Shown: positions 9,449 through 18,769, counted from the first letter of the stretch. The stretch: DNA of 64,000 nucleotides from Lachnospiraceae bacterium A2 (GCA_000403315.2 KE159638.1:635793-699792), one strand, 5' to 3'. A program made the numbers and translations. Notes: generated from the sequence alone by a model not told the origin.

Positions 9449-9530
9449 AGACCATATGTATTAATTGTGCCCAAAAATGCGGGGCAGATGGGACAATAAA
9501 ACAGTAAGCGAAAACAGATAGGGTGAAGGT

Positions 9531-10652
9531 ATGGCGAAAGAAAGTAAAATACAGGGTCAGAAGCCTGACAGCAAGAAAAGCAGGAACAGAAAGAGGAGAA
9601 AATTTAAGCTGATCATAGTCATCATTGAGATTGTTTTTTTATTGGGCGTATTGGCTTTTGTCTGGGCTAACGGGAAAATGGATAAGCTGAACACAGACGT
9701 TACATTCCGGGGGCAGGATGTAAGGGTGGAGCTTCCCAAGGAAACCCAGGACGTGCTGGGGGAATATACTACCATTGCACTGTTTGGGCTGGATAACCGG
9801 GACGAAGGTTCTTATGAGAGCGGCAATTCCGACGTGATTATGGTAGCAAGGATTGATAAAGAGACAAAAGAGGTACGTTTGGTATCCGTGTACCGCGATA
9901 CATTTATGAAAATGGCGGATTTGGATAACCCCGAAGCCTACAGCAAGGCAAATGCGGCTTATGCAAAGGGCGGCCCTAAGCAGGCGGTGCGTATGCTGAA
10001 CACGAACCTTGACTTGGATATCCAGGAGTATATTTCATTTGACTTTTCTGCAGTGGCAGAAGCAGTGGACATCCTTGGGGGCGTGGAAATTGAAGTGACA
10101 GGGGAAGAAGCTGGGCATCTGAATAATTACTGTATTGAAACCTCCAAGGTGACTGGGAAAGATTACAGCCCCTTGCCAGGGGCCGGCACTTATAACCTGA
10201 ACGGGGTGCAGGCAGTTTCCTTTGGGAGAATCCGATACACCATAGGGGACGATTTTAAGCGGACGGAACGCCAGCGCCTTGTGGTGGAAAAGATGGTGGA
10301 AAAGGCATTGTCCTCCGATATGGGAACCATAAATGAACTGATTGACGCCGTGTTCCCCAAGATTAAGACCAGCTTGGATAAAGGGCAGATTGTGAGCCTT
10401 GCTACGGATGCTTTTAATTATAAACTGGGGGAAAATGCAGGTTTTCCATTTGAGATTGGGAGCGCGGTGGTAGATATTGCGTACCAGAGAAGCAAACAGG
10501 ATTGTGTCATTCCGGCAGATTTGGCTTCTAATGTAAAAGAGCTCCATGATTTCCTGTTTGGGACTACAAGTTATCAGGTGACGGACAGCGTGCAGGGCAT
10601 TAGCGACGAGATTGAATACAGGACGGGCGTGCATGCAAAGAGTAAAGAGTGA
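9531..10652 (+). CDS. LytR-CpsA-Psr (LCP) family glycopolymer ligase
   Basis: A membrane-anchored enzyme of 373 residues that moves lipid-linked polysaccharide or teichoic acid onto peptidoglycan on the outer face of the membrane. A Lys/Arg-rich N-terminus precedes one membrane segment at about residues 25-45. The LCP domain follows, with TIALFGLDNRD, SDVIMVARID, VSVYRDT and RTERQRLVVEKM, including the Asp and Arg residues that bind pyrophosphate in this family. GGTGAAGG precedes the ATG. Its place straight after the glycosyltransferases fits a role in attaching their product to the wall, although the substrate is inferred from context. Confidence 0.9.
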   Translation: MAKESKIQGQKPDSKKSRNRKRRKFKLIIVIIEIVFLLGVLAFVWANGKMDKLNTDVTFRGQDVRVELPKETQDVLGEYTTIALFGLDNRDEGSYESGNSDVIMVARIDKETKEVRLVSVYRDTFMKMADLDNPEAYSKANAAYAKGGPKQAVRMLNTNLDLDIQEYISFDFSAVAEAVDILGGVEIEVTGEEAGHLNNYCIETSKVTGKDYSPLPGAGTYNLNGVQAVSFGRIRYTIGDDFKRTERQRLVVEKMVEKALSSDMGTINELIDAVFPKIKTSLDKGQIVSLATDAFNYKLGENAGFPFEIGSAVVDIAYQRSKQDCVIPADLASNVKELHDFLFGTTSYQVTDSVQGISDEIEYRTGVHAKSKE

Positions 10653-10667
10653 CAGGAGGATGGACAC

Positions 10668-12494
10668 ATGTGTGGGATTGTAGGTTATATTGGTGAATCG
10701 CAGGCGGCGCCTGTTTTATTGGATGGGCTTTCAAAGCTGGAATACAGAGGATATGATTCGGCGGGGATTGCCGTATATGACGGGGAACAGATTCAGGTGC
10801 AGAAAGCAGTCGGCCGTTTGAAAGTGCTCAGTGAGCTGACCCATGACGGGGCTACCATGCCGGGATGCTCTGGGATTGGCCATACCCGCTGGGCAACCCA
10901 TGGGGCGCCTTCCGGGGCCAATGCCCACCCCCATTATAACCAGTCGGAAACCATTGCAGTGGTCCACAATGGAATTATTGAGAATTACCTGAAACTGCGG
11001 AAACGGCTGGAAGAAAAAGGATACCAGTTCCGTTCCGACACTGATACGGAAGTAGTGGCGCATCTTTTGGACCGTTACTACAAGGGCGACCCGGTGGAAG
11101 CCATTACCAAGATTATGCACCGGGTGGAGGGGTCTTATGCGCTGGGGATTATTTTCAAGGAGCATCCAGGGCATATTTATGCCGTGCGCAAGGACAGCCC
11201 GCTGATTGTAGGCCATGGGAAGGATGGAAACCTGATTGCTTCTGATGTGCCGGCAGTCTTAAAATATACAAGGAACGTTTATTTTATCCAGAATGAGGAA
11301 ATTGCGGTCTTAACCGGGGAAACGATTGCATTTTACAACGTGGATGGGGAGGAAATCCAGAAAGGATCCACCACCATTGACTGGGATATCAACGCGGCGG
11401 AAAAGGGCGGCTATGAGCATTTCATGTTAAAGGAAATGTACGAGCAGCCCCAGACGGTGCGGGATACCTTAAGCCCAAGGATTAAGGACGGCTCCATTGT
11501 GATTGAGGAGCTGGGCATGGACGAGGAAGAAATCCGCGGCATCCGCAAAATCCATATTGTGGCCTGCGGTTCTGCCTACCATGCAGGCGTTACTGCAAAG
11601 TATGTGTTCGAGGGCATGGCAAGGATTCCGGTAGAGGTGGATTTGGCTTCGGAATTCCGTTACCGGAACCCAATTTTAATGGACGACGAACTGGTAATAG
11701 TTATCAGCCAGTCTGGGGAAACGGCAGACTCCCTTGCAGCCCTGCGGGAAGCGAAACGGAAGGGGGTTAAGACCCTGGGGATTGTAAATGTGGTGGGAAG
11801 TTCCATTGCAAGGGAAGCAGACAGGGTTATGTATACCTGGGCAGGGCCGGAAATTGCCGTGGCAACCACTAAGGCGTATACGGCCCAGTTGATTGCGGAG
11901 TATCTCCTTGCCGTAAAATTTGCACAGGCACGGGGGGAGGTTACCGAAGCGGAAGTGGAAGGGTACCTTAAGGATTTGCAGCGCCTGCCAGACCAGATTG
12001 AAATGCTTTTAAGCAATAAGGAGAGAATCCAGCATTTTGCCAACCGTTACATTGCGGCGAAGGACGTATTTTTTGTAGGGAGAGGGATTGACTACGCTAT
12101 TTCCCTGGAGGGTTCCCTGAAATTAAAGGAAATTTCCTATATCCATTCGGAAGCTTATGCAGCCGGGGAGTTAAAGCATGGGACGATTTCCTTAATTGAG
12201 GAAGGGACGCTGGTGGCTGCCGTGGTGACCCAGGAGAACCTTTATAAAAAGACTGTCAGCAACATGGTGGAGCTGACGAGCCGGGGGGCTTTTGTCCTTG
12301 CCGTGACAAACGCCGGGAACCGGGAAATTGAAAAAGCGGCGGATTATGTGGTTTATATTCCGCAGACCAATAAATATTTTACCAATTCACTGGCAATTAT
12401 CCCGCTGCAGCTATTTAGTTATTATGTGGCGGTAGGCAAGGGATGCGATGTGGATAAGCCAAGGAACCTGGCGAAATCCGTGACGGTGGAATAG
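10668..12494 (+). CDS. glmS: Glutamine-fructose-6-phosphate aminotransferase
   Basis: This enzyme makes glucosamine-6-phosphate from fructose-6-phosphate and glutamine, the entry step to UDP-GlcNAc and cell wall. The 608 residues are the usual length. CGIVGYIG places the nucleophile Cys directly after Met1, TRWATHG belongs to the glutaminase site, two SIS sugar-isomerase domains fill the second half, and DKPRNLAKSVTVE is the classic C-terminus. AGGAGG lies 8 bases before the ATG and only 15 bases separate it from the LCP gene. No glmS ribozyme core is recognisable in that 15-base gap; if one exists it would have to overlap the LCP gene. The assignment is certain. Confidence 0.97.
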   Translation: MCGIVGYIGESQAAPVLLDGLSKLEYRGYDSAGIAVYDGEQIQVQKAVGRLKVLSELTHDGATMPGCSGIGHTRWATHGAPSGANAHPHYNQSETIAVVHNGIIENYLKLRKRLEEKGYQFRSDTDTEVVAHLLDRYYKGDPVEAITKIMHRVEGSYALGIIFKEHPGHIYAVRKDSPLIVGHGKDGNLIASDVPAVLKYTRNVYFIQNEEIAVLTGETIAFYNVDGEEIQKGSTTIDWDINAAEKGGYEHFMLKEMYEQPQTVRDTLSPRIKDGSIVIEELGMDEEEIRGIRKIHIVACGSAYHAGVTAKYVFEGMARIPVEVDLASEFRYRNPILMDDELVIVISQSGETADSLAALREAKRKGVKTLGIVNVVGSSIAREADRVMYTWAGPEIAVATTKAYTAQLIAEYLLAVKFAQARGEVTEAEVEGYLKDLQRLPDQIEMLLSNKERIQHFANRYIAAKDVFFVGRGIDYAISLEGSLKLKEISYIHSEAYAAGELKHGTISLIEEGTLVAAVVTQENLYKKTVSNMVELTSRGAFVLAVTNAGNREIEKAADYVVYIPQTNKYFTNSLAIIPLQLFSYYVAVGKGCDVDKPRNLAKSVTVE

Positions 12495-12622
12495 GGGCTG
12501 ACGGAGAAATTTTTATCACGCTTTTTTAAAATTGTTGTCACATTTTTATCACAAATTTTCCGTAAACTGCTTATTAGAAACGAAGCAAGAGCAAAATAAG
12601 GGAAACGAAAGGAGAAAATGTT

Positions 12623-14284
12623 ATGGATGGCAATTTTAACGGCAGCAGCCAGAATAATGACAATGGCAATCTCAGCAACCAATCAGATTCTTTATATTCA
12701 TACAGCTACTTAAACCAGGAAAACCAGGAGCGCAACCCAAATTACTACGAGCGGCAGGAGGAACAGGGAATTTCCGGCGGGGCAGGCAGCAATGAAAGGA
12801 CTTATGTTGCAGGCGGCGCCTCCGCCCAGGGGAATGGGAACGCAAGGAATGACCAGCAGTTCTACACCACGGGGCAATCTGCCCAGCAAGGGGGGAGCCC
12901 TTACAGTGCATCCCAGAACAGCGGGGAAGCTTACAGCAGCACGCAAAGCGGCGGGAATTATTACAGCAGTTCCCAAAACAACGGAGCCCCTTACCAGAAC
13001 CAGTGGAACCCTATCCCGGAAAATGGGAAGAATAAACAGAAAAGGAAACGGAAAGCCGCCGGTGAGAAGAAGCCCCATGGGTTTGGCATGGCGGTAGCAA
13101 AATGCGCAGCCCTTGCGTTGGTATTCGGGCTGGTTTCCGGGACTGTGTTTTATGGAACGGGACTTGCCTTTGAGCTGACAGGCGGCAAAGGGAACGCCCA
13201 ATTGGAAACTACCACAGGGGGCGGAGGGAACACAGATGGGACGACCAACAGCGGAATCCCCGGAACCAGCGTCAGCACGGCAACCACAGTGAATGATGTG
13301 GCTGATATTGTGGACAATGTTATCCCATCCATAGTTTCCATTACAAATATGGGGACAGAGGAGTTCGGCGATTTCTTCGGGCGTTCCTTCTCACAGGAAA
13401 CAGAGAGCGCAGGGAGCGGGATTATTATAAGCCAGACAAAAGATGAAATTTACATTGCAACGAATAACCATGTAATTGCCAATGCCAACCAGCTTACTGT
13501 AAATTTTGCAGATAACCAGTCAGTGGTTGCCCAGGTGAAGGGGACAGACCCCAGCACGGACCTGGCAGTGATTTCCGTTGCCATTAAGGATATCCCGGCA
13601 GAAACCATGGAGAAAATAAAAGTAGCCACCTTGGGGAATTCGGATGACGTCCGGGTAGGACAGGGGGCAGTGGCAATCGGGAATGCATTGGGGTATGGGC
13701 AGTCTGTTACCACAGGCGTTGTCAGCGCCCTGAACCGGGAAGTGACAGTGGAAGATGAAAGAGGAGGGGCTATTACCAATAGCCTGCTCCAGACCAGCGC
13801 AGCCATTAACCCAGGAAACAGCGGAGGCCCCTTAGTGAACATGAAGGGGGAAGTCATTGGGATTAATTCTGTAAAATACAACGATACCCAGGTAGAGGGC
13901 ATGGGCTTTGCCATCCCCATTTCTACAGCAGAGCCGATTATCAATGATCTGATTACAAGGGAAATAGTGGATGAATCCAATTCTTCCCATCTTGGCGTAA
14001 ATGGGCAGGATGTAACAGAGGGCATGTCAAACAGCTTTGGCATTCCGGAAGGCCTGTACATCACCTATGTGGAAGAAAACAGCGCCGCAGAACAGGCTGG
14101 CATCCGAAAGGGAGATGTCATGACGGAATTTGACGGAAGAAAAGTGCGGTCCAGGGATGGCCTGGAAGAAATTTTGCGGTACTATGCTGCCGGAACTGAG
14201 GTGACAATTAAAATCCAGGCTAACAGGAACGGGGAATGGCAGGAGCAGGAGCTTACGGCAGTCCTTGGGAAAAAGAATGAATAG
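12623..14284 (+). CDS. HtrA/DegP-type membrane serine protease with PDZ domain
   Basis: An extracytoplasmic quality-control protease of 553 residues. The first 150 residues are a cytosolic, Asn/Gln/Ser/Gly-rich disordered stretch with repeated YSSSQN- and SGGNYYSS-like units. One membrane segment follows at about 155-186. The trypsin-like domain has a complete triad: His near 282 (NNHVI), Asp near 313 (STDLAVI) and Ser near 400 (GNSGGPL). A PDZ domain occupies about 447-550 and ends in the normal way. CGAAAGGAG precedes the ATG. Enzymes of this type degrade misfolded exported proteins under envelope stress. The unusually long disordered N-terminus is common among clostridial HtrA proteins and has no known role. 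Confidence 0.93.
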   Translation: MDGNFNGSSQNNDNGNLSNQSDSLYSYSYLNQENQERNPNYYERQEEQGISGGAGSNERTYVAGGASAQGNGNARNDQQFYTTGQSAQQGGSPYSASQNSGEAYSSTQSGGNYYSSSQNNGAPYQNQWNPIPENGKNKQKRKRKAAGEKKPHGFGMAVAKCAALALVFGLVSGTVFYGTGLAFELTGGKGNAQLETTTGGGGNTDGTTNSGIPGTSVSTATTVNDVADIVDNVIPSIVSITNMGTEEFGDFFGRSFSQETESAGSGIIISQTKDEIYIATNNHVIANANQLTVNFADNQSVVAQVKGTDPSTDLAVISVAIKDIPAETMEKIKVATLGNSDDVRVGQGAVAIGNALGYGQSVTTGVVSALNREVTVEDERGGAITNSLLQTSAAINPGNSGGPLVNMKGEVIGINSVKYNDTQVEGMGFAIPISTAEPIINDLITREIVDESNSSHLGVNGQDVTEGMSNSFGIPEGLYITYVEENSAAEQAGIRKGDVMTEFDGRKVRSRDGLEEILRYYAAGTEVTIKIQANRNGEWQEQELTAVLGKKNE

Positions 14285-14293
14285 GCCGGATTT

Positions 14294-14326
14294 GTTACTG
14301 TGAACACCATGGGTGTGAACAGTAAC
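14294..14326. repeat. Palindrome after htrA
   Basis: GTTACTGT (14294-14301) pairs with ACAGTAAC (14319-14326), and CACC pairs with GGTG inside. It starts 10 bases after the htrA stop codon. Read on the minus strand it begins GTTACTGTTCAC, the same 12 bases that open the leader hairpin at 49066, which suggests a small repeat family. No T-run follows directly. Confidence 0.5.
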
Positions 14327-14412
14327 CAGCCGGATGAAATAAATCATTTTTTAACAAGTATTTCCTTCCAAATTACTGGAAAGTATGGTAAAATTAACAT
14401 AAGAAAAACGGG

Positions 14413-14444
14413 AATGCCAATCTGGAACAGTCCAGATTGGCGTT
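14413..14444 (+). terminator. Hairpin between htrA and carbamate kinase
   Basis: GCCAATCTGGA (14416-14426) and TCCAGATTGGC (14431-14441) form a perfect 11-bp stem with a 4-base loop; the stem extends by a few weak pairs. The following GTTTCGGTTT is only a weak T-tract, so terminator activity is plausible but unproven. It could serve htrA, or separate htrA from the arcC-like and pyk genes. Confidence 0.45.
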
Positions 14445-14540
14445 TCGGTTTGCAGAGGGATACAGTGGAATTGGGATTTTTCATAGTATGTGCCAGAGCG
14501 CCCGCCGCAGGGCAGATTTGGAACGATGGGAGGTTTTCAT

Positions 14541-15473
14541 TTGAGGAAGAAAAAGATAGTAATTGCCCTAGGGCATGATGCGTTAGGGACTACGCTGCCA
14601 GAGCAGAAAAGCGCAACCAAAAGGACGGCAAAAGCCGTGGTAGATTTTATTAAAGACGATTACCAGGTAGCCATTTCCCACAGCAATGGGCCGCAGGTGG
14701 GCATGATCCATACGGCAATGTCAGAATTTTGCAGGATTTACCCGGAATACACGGCAACGCCCATGTCCGTCTGCTCTGCCATGAGCCAAGGGTACATTGG
14801 GTATGATTTGCAGAATGCAATCCGCACGGAGCTTCTGGGCCGGGGGATTTACAAGCCGGTTTCCACCATCCTGACACAGGTGTGCGTAGACCCATACGAC
14901 GATGCATTTTACCATCCCACCAAGGAAATCGGGCGTGTGATGACACAAGAGGAAGCCGAAGCGGAAGAAAAGAAGGGAAACCATGTGGTAAAGACGGGAC
15001 AGGGATACCGCAGGATTGTGGCAGCCCCGAAACCGGTGGACATTGTGGAAATTGACGCAATCCGGGCTTTGCTGGAATCAGACCAGATTGTGATTGCCTG
15101 CGGCGGCGGGGGAATCCCGGTACTTGCCCAGGGGCATAAGCTGAAAGGGGCAAGCGCAGTCATTGAAAAGGATTCCGCAGCCGGGAAACTGGCTGACCTG
15201 ATAGATGCAGACTGCCTGGTGATTTTGACAGGGGTGGAGAAGGCCTGCCTGAATTATGGCACAGAGCAGGAAACCCCTATAGATGAAATGACAGTAGCCC
15301 AGGCCAAAGCCTATATGGAAGAAGGGCAGTTTGAGGAAGGGACCATGCTGCCAAAGATAGAAGCCGCCATTGACTTTATCGGCAATTCAGCGGTCCGCAG
15401 CGTACTGATTACAAGGCTGGAAACTTCCGGCGGGGAATTAAAGAAAATCAATGGCACGTTAGTGCATAAGTGA
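14541..15473 (+). CDS. arcC: Carbamate kinase
   Basis: This enzyme reversibly makes ATP and carbamate from carbamoyl phosphate and ADP, usually the energy-yielding last step of arginine or purine-derived carbamoyl catabolism. The best start is the TTG at 14541, 7 bases after GGGAGG, giving 310 residues, the normal family length. The upstream ATGs lack a site and would add an unrelated tail. Visible motifs are IVIALGHDALG (families more often have ALGGNALG), SHSNGPQVG, VIACGGGGIPV, IEKDSAAGKLA and MLPKIEAA. No arginine deiminase or transcarbamoylase gene lies nearby, so its pathway is not shown here. pyk follows after 19 bases and may be co-transcribed. Confidence 0.92.
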   Translation: MRKKKIVIALGHDALGTTLPEQKSATKRTAKAVVDFIKDDYQVAISHSNGPQVGMIHTAMSEFCRIYPEYTATPMSVCSAMSQGYIGYDLQNAIRTELLGRGIYKPVSTILTQVCVDPYDDAFYHPTKEIGRVMTQEEAEAEEKKGNHVVKTGQGYRRIVAAPKPVDIVEIDAIRALLESDQIVIACGGGGIPVLAQGHKLKGASAVIEKDSAAGKLADLIDADCLVILTGVEKACLNYGTEQETPIDEMTVAQAKAYMEEGQFEEGTMLPKIEAAIDFIGNSAVRSVLITRLETSGGELKKINGTLVHK

Positions 15474-15492
15474 TTTTAGGAGGGAGATTACC

Positions 15493-17244
15493 ATGAAAAA
15501 TTTAAGAAGGACAAAAATTATCTGCACATTAGGGCCATCCACAGACAAAGGCGATGTATTAAAACAGCTGATGGCAGAAGGGATGAATGTGGCCCGGTTC
15601 AACTTTTCCCATGGTACCCACGAGGAGCAGGGGGAACGGCTGAAAAAAGTTCAGGGGCTCCGGGAGGAGCTGGGCCTGCCCATAGCGACCCTGTTGGATA
15701 CCAAAGGGCCGGAAATCCGCCTGAGGGACATGGAAGGCGGCAAGGTGCAGCTGGAGGCAGGACAGAAATTCACCCTGACAACGGAAGAAATTTTAGGGGA
15801 TAAAAACCGCGTTTCCATTACGTATAAAGATTTGGTGAAAGACGTGGCTCCTGGATGCAGGATTTTGATAGACGACGGGCTGATTGAGCTGGGCGTGGAC
15901 GAGGTGACGGACACAGACATAAGCTGCCATGTGGTGAACGGCGGCATGATTTCCAATAAAAAAGGCGTCAATGTCCCAAATGTGGAACTGTCCATGCCTT
16001 ATATCAGCGACAAGGATTATGAAGATATCGTATTTGGCATTGAAAATGATTTTGACTTTGTAGCCGCATCTTTTGTGCGGACGGCAGACGACGTATTGGA
16101 GATACGGAAAATTTTTGAGGAAAAAGGCTGCCATAACATCAATATTATTTCTAAAATAGAGAATATGCAGGGCGTAGACAATATCGACGAGATTATCCGG
16201 GTTTCTGACGGGATTATGGTTGCAAGGGGCGACATGGGCGTGGAAATTCCTTTGGAAGACGTGCCTGTCATCCAGAAAATGATTATCAAAAAGGTAATTG
16301 AAGCTGGAAAGCAGGTAATTACTGCTACCCAGATGCTGGATTCCATGATGAAAAACCCAAGGCCAACCCGTGCGGAAGCAACCGACGTGGCGAATGCCAT
16401 TTATGATGGGACAAGCGCTATTATGCTTTCCGGGGAAACTGCGGCAGGCATGTATCCGGTGGAAGCATTGAAAACTATGGTGAAAATTGCAGCCCGCACC
16501 GAGCAGGACATCAATTATACAGCCAGGTTTAAGGCAAGGCAGAACCTGAGCAACCCGGATATTACCAATGCGATTTCCCATGCGACCTGTACCACCGCAA
16601 ATGATCTGAACGCAGCAGCGATTATCACGGTAACCCAGTCAGGGCGGACGGCGCGGATGATTTCAAAGTACCGCCCGGACTGCATTATTATCGGCGGGAG
16701 CATGTCCCCCAAGGTGTGCCGCCAGCTAAACCTTTCCTGGGGCGTGACGCCGCTTTTGATGGAGGAAAAGGATGATGCGGACGAGCTGTTTGAATATGCC
16801 GTGGATGTGGTGGAAAAGGCCGGGCTGATTTCCATGGGGGATATTACGGTCATTACCGGGGGCGTGCCTTTGGGCGTACCGGGGACTACCAATATCCTGA
16901 AAGTCCATATCGCTGGGCATATCCTGCTGACAGGGGAAGGGATTAATGAGAAATCCGTGTCCGCCAGCCTTTGCGTCTGCAAAAACGTACAAGATTTGCA
17001 GCAGCATTTCAAGGCCGGGGACATTATTGTGGCAAAAGATACAACCAATGAAATGATGGAGCAAATCCGGGAAGCATCCGGCCTGATTGTGGAGAACAGC
17101 GGGGCAGGCTCCCATGCGGTGATCGTAGGGCTGAGCCTTGATATCCCTGTGATTACAAAAGCGACAAATGCCACTACCGTCCTGAAAACCGGGGCTTATG
17201 TCACATTGGATGCCAAAGAAGGGATTGTTAGCTGCAACCAGTAA
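15493..17244 (+). CDS. pyk: Pyruvate kinase
   Basis: Converts phosphoenolpyruvate and ADP to pyruvate and ATP, the last step of glycolysis. The protein has 583 residues. The catalytic barrel carries RRTKIICTLGPS, ARFNFSHG, DTKGPEIR, the lysine of IISKIENM and the MVARGDMGVEIP segment, followed by TQMLDSM. After the allosteric domain there is the extra C-terminal phosphohistidine-like domain (GDIIVAKDTT to GSHAVIVGLSL), which is typical of many Firmicutes and explains the length. AGGAGGG precedes the ATG. The assignment is certain; regulation by sugar phosphates is the rule in the family but cannot be seen in sequence. Confidence 0.97.
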   Translation: MKNLRRTKIICTLGPSTDKGDVLKQLMAEGMNVARFNFSHGTHEEQGERLKKVQGLREELGLPIATLLDTKGPEIRLRDMEGGKVQLEAGQKFTLTTEEILGDKNRVSITYKDLVKDVAPGCRILIDDGLIELGVDEVTDTDISCHVVNGGMISNKKGVNVPNVELSMPYISDKDYEDIVFGIENDFDFVAASFVRTADDVLEIRKIFEEKGCHNINIISKIENMQGVDNIDEIIRVSDGIMVARGDMGVEIPLEDVPVIQKMIIKKVIEAGKQVITATQMLDSMMKNPRPTRAEATDVANAIYDGTSAIMLSGETAAGMYPVEALKTMVKIAARTEQDINYTARFKARQNLSNPDITNAISHATCTTANDLNAAAIITVTQSGRTARMISKYRPDCIIIGGSMSPKVCRQLNLSWGVTPLLMEEKDDADELFEYAVDVVEKAGLISMGDITVITGGVPLGVPGTTNILKVHIAGHILLTGEGINEKSVSASLCVCKNVQDLQQHFKAGDIIVAKDTTNEMMEQIREASGLIVENSGAGSHAVIVGLSLDIPVITKATNATTVLKTGAYVTLDAKEGIVSCNQ

Positions 17245-17292
17245 TCAGGGAGCGTAATGTTTGGGCTTCCTGTGCAGTGAATCAGGGAGGTT

Positions 17293-17391
17293 TGCGGGTG
17301 CGCTGTATTTTTTATCTTATAGGAAAGACCTTGCCACGCTAAAGCGTGAAAGCGTCTTCCTATAAGACAAAAAATAATATGCACACTCGCA
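17293..17391. repeat. 99-bp imperfect inverted repeat (MITE-like)
   Basis: The left end TGCGGGTGCGC and the right end GCACACTCGCA are near-perfect reverse complements, and similarity continues inwards through T-rich/A-rich stretches to CTTATAGGAAAGAC and GTCTTCCTATAAG, then to CACGCT/AGCGTG around a 2-base loop. The whole gap between pyk and the amidase is therefore one folding unit. T-run and A-run are on the wrong sides for a terminator. No coding content. Confidence 0.65.
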
Positions 17392-17408
17392 CAAGAAAGA
17401 GGAGCGAA

Positions 17409-18656
17409 ATGAAAATATATAAGAGATGGATGGTGTGTTTGCTGATCATGGCGCTGGCATTAAGCGGCTGTGGGAATTCCGGCAAAAATGCTGAAAACGG
17501 ACAGCCGGCTGGGATCCAGAAAGCAGATGCCGAATCCGGGCAGGAACATGCAGATGGCGGTTCCGGGGATTCCGAAGCAGCCAGGGATGGCACGGAAGAA
17601 GGAGCTGGCACAGGGGATTCTTCTGCAGACGGGACAGCCCAGGGGACAGATTCCAAAGATAAAGATGGCGCAAAGGATGCTTCGGCAGATGGCAAAGGTT
17701 CTGAAAATGGCAGCGGGGATTCCGCTGCAGACGGGGCAGCCCAGGGGGCAGGGGATCCCTCCGAAAAGGATGGGAAAACAAAAGAGCCGGAAGCGCCAGC
17801 ATTAAATAAAGAAACGGCAGTGTACAGCCGGGAGGAAGTAGTCACGACGTCTTCCGTCAATGTGCGGACGGCCCCCTCTACAGACAGCGAGGTGTACCAG
17901 ACAGCGGCGCGCAGGAGTGAATTTGTGCGGACAGCGGACGATGGGACCTGGAGCGCGGTGGAATTGGATGGGAAAGAGTATTATGTGGCGTCGGAATACC
18001 TGATGCTGAAATCGGAAATGAAGGACAATGGCTTTTTGGTGGTAATTGACGCTGGCCATCAGGGAAAAGGGAACAGCGAGCAGGAGCCTATCGGGCCTGG
18101 GGCGTCGGAAACGAAGGCAAAGGTTGCCAGCGGGACTTCCGGATGTGTGACGGGGCTGAACGAATATGAGCTGACGCTGTCAGTTTCCTTGAAACTGCAG
18201 GCGGAATTAGAGGCCAGGGGCTATCAGGTCGTAATGGTCCGGACCAGCCATGACGTCAATATCAGCAACAGCGAGCGGGCAGCGGTGGCAAACAATGCCG
18301 GGGCAGATGCATTTATCCGTGTCCATGCCAATGGCTCTGACGACAGCAGCGAGAATGGGATCCTGACAATTTGCCCCACCTCCTCCAATCCCTTTATGGG
18401 CAGCCTGTACAGCCAGTGCAGGAGCCTTTCGGAGTGTGTGCTGGACGGGGCGGTAAACGCCACGGGGGCAAATAAGAAATATATCTGGGAAACGGATACC
18501 ATGAGCGGCATAAACTGGTGTACCGTCCCTGTCACAATTGTGGAAATGGGATTTATGACGAACCCTGCGGAGGACCAGAATATGGCGGCAGACAGCTACC
18601 AGAACCAGCTTGCAGCAGGGATTGCCGATGGCGTGGACGCGTATTTCGGGCAATGA
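17409..18656 (+). CDS. Lipoprotein N-acetylmuramoyl-L-alanine amidase
   Basis: A surface-anchored cell-wall hydrolase of 416 residues that cuts the bond between muramic acid and the stem peptide. The signal peptide ends in a lipobox (ALSGC, Cys21), so it is a lipoprotein. A Gly/Asp/Ser/Ala-rich linker (about 22-135) contains in-frame sequence repeats. An SH3-like domain spans about 143-199 (SSVNVRTAPSTDSEVYQ). The Amidase_3 domain (about 208-415) shows zinc ligands in DAGHQG, the Glu of LNEYELT and RVHANG, and a catalytic Glu in VEMGFMTNP. The ATG at 17409 has GAGGAG close upstream; an in-frame ATG at 17346 lies within the inverted repeat and is unlikely. The family assignment is firm. Confidence 0.92.
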   Translation: MKIYKRWMVCLLIMALALSGCGNSGKNAENGQPAGIQKADAESGQEHADGGSGDSEAARDGTEEGAGTGDSSADGTAQGTDSKDKDGAKDASADGKGSENGSGDSAADGAAQGAGDPSEKDGKTKEPEAPALNKETAVYSREEVVTTSSVNVRTAPSTDSEVYQTAARRSEFVRTADDGTWSAVELDGKEYYVASEYLMLKSEMKDNGFLVVIDAGHQGKGNSEQEPIGPGASETKAKVASGTSGCVTGLNEYELTLSVSLKLQAELEARGYQVVMVRTSHDVNISNSERAAVANNAGADAFIRVHANGSDDSSENGILTICPTSSNPFMGSLYSQCRSLSECVLDGAVNATGANKKYIWETDTMSGINWCTVPVTIVEMGFMTNPAEDQNMAADSYQNQLAAGIADGVDAYFGQ

Positions 18657-18732
18657 AACATGGAACCGGATGGATAGATACGGGAATTGAAAAGGGCTTG
18701 CCGCCCTGATTAGTGCATATAATTTGTTTGAC

Positions 18733-18769
18733 GCATTGCCAGATAGTATTCTTAACTGTCTGGCAATGC
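18733..18769. repeat. Hairpin between convergent genes
   Basis: GCATTGCCAGATAG (18733-18746) pairs with CTGTCTGGCAATGC (18756-18769) with one G-T pair. It lies between the plus-strand amidase and the minus-strand secreted protein. No T-run follows on either strand. It may still work as a bidirectional transcription barrier. I see no gene in the rest of 18657-18909. Confidence 0.45.

Noticed and set aside
10653-10667. glmS ribozyme upstream of glmS
   Set aside because: Only 15 bases separate glmS from the LCP gene and no ribozyme core is recognisable there or in the preceding coding sequence by eye.
15793-16581. 262-codon minus-strand frame opposite pyk
   Set aside because: Composition (His, Asn, Phe) is that of an antisense frame, and pyk is certain.
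17316-17366. Rho-independent terminator of pyk
   Set aside because: The stem is strong, but a T-run precedes it and an A-run follows it, the reverse of what a terminator on the plus strand needs.
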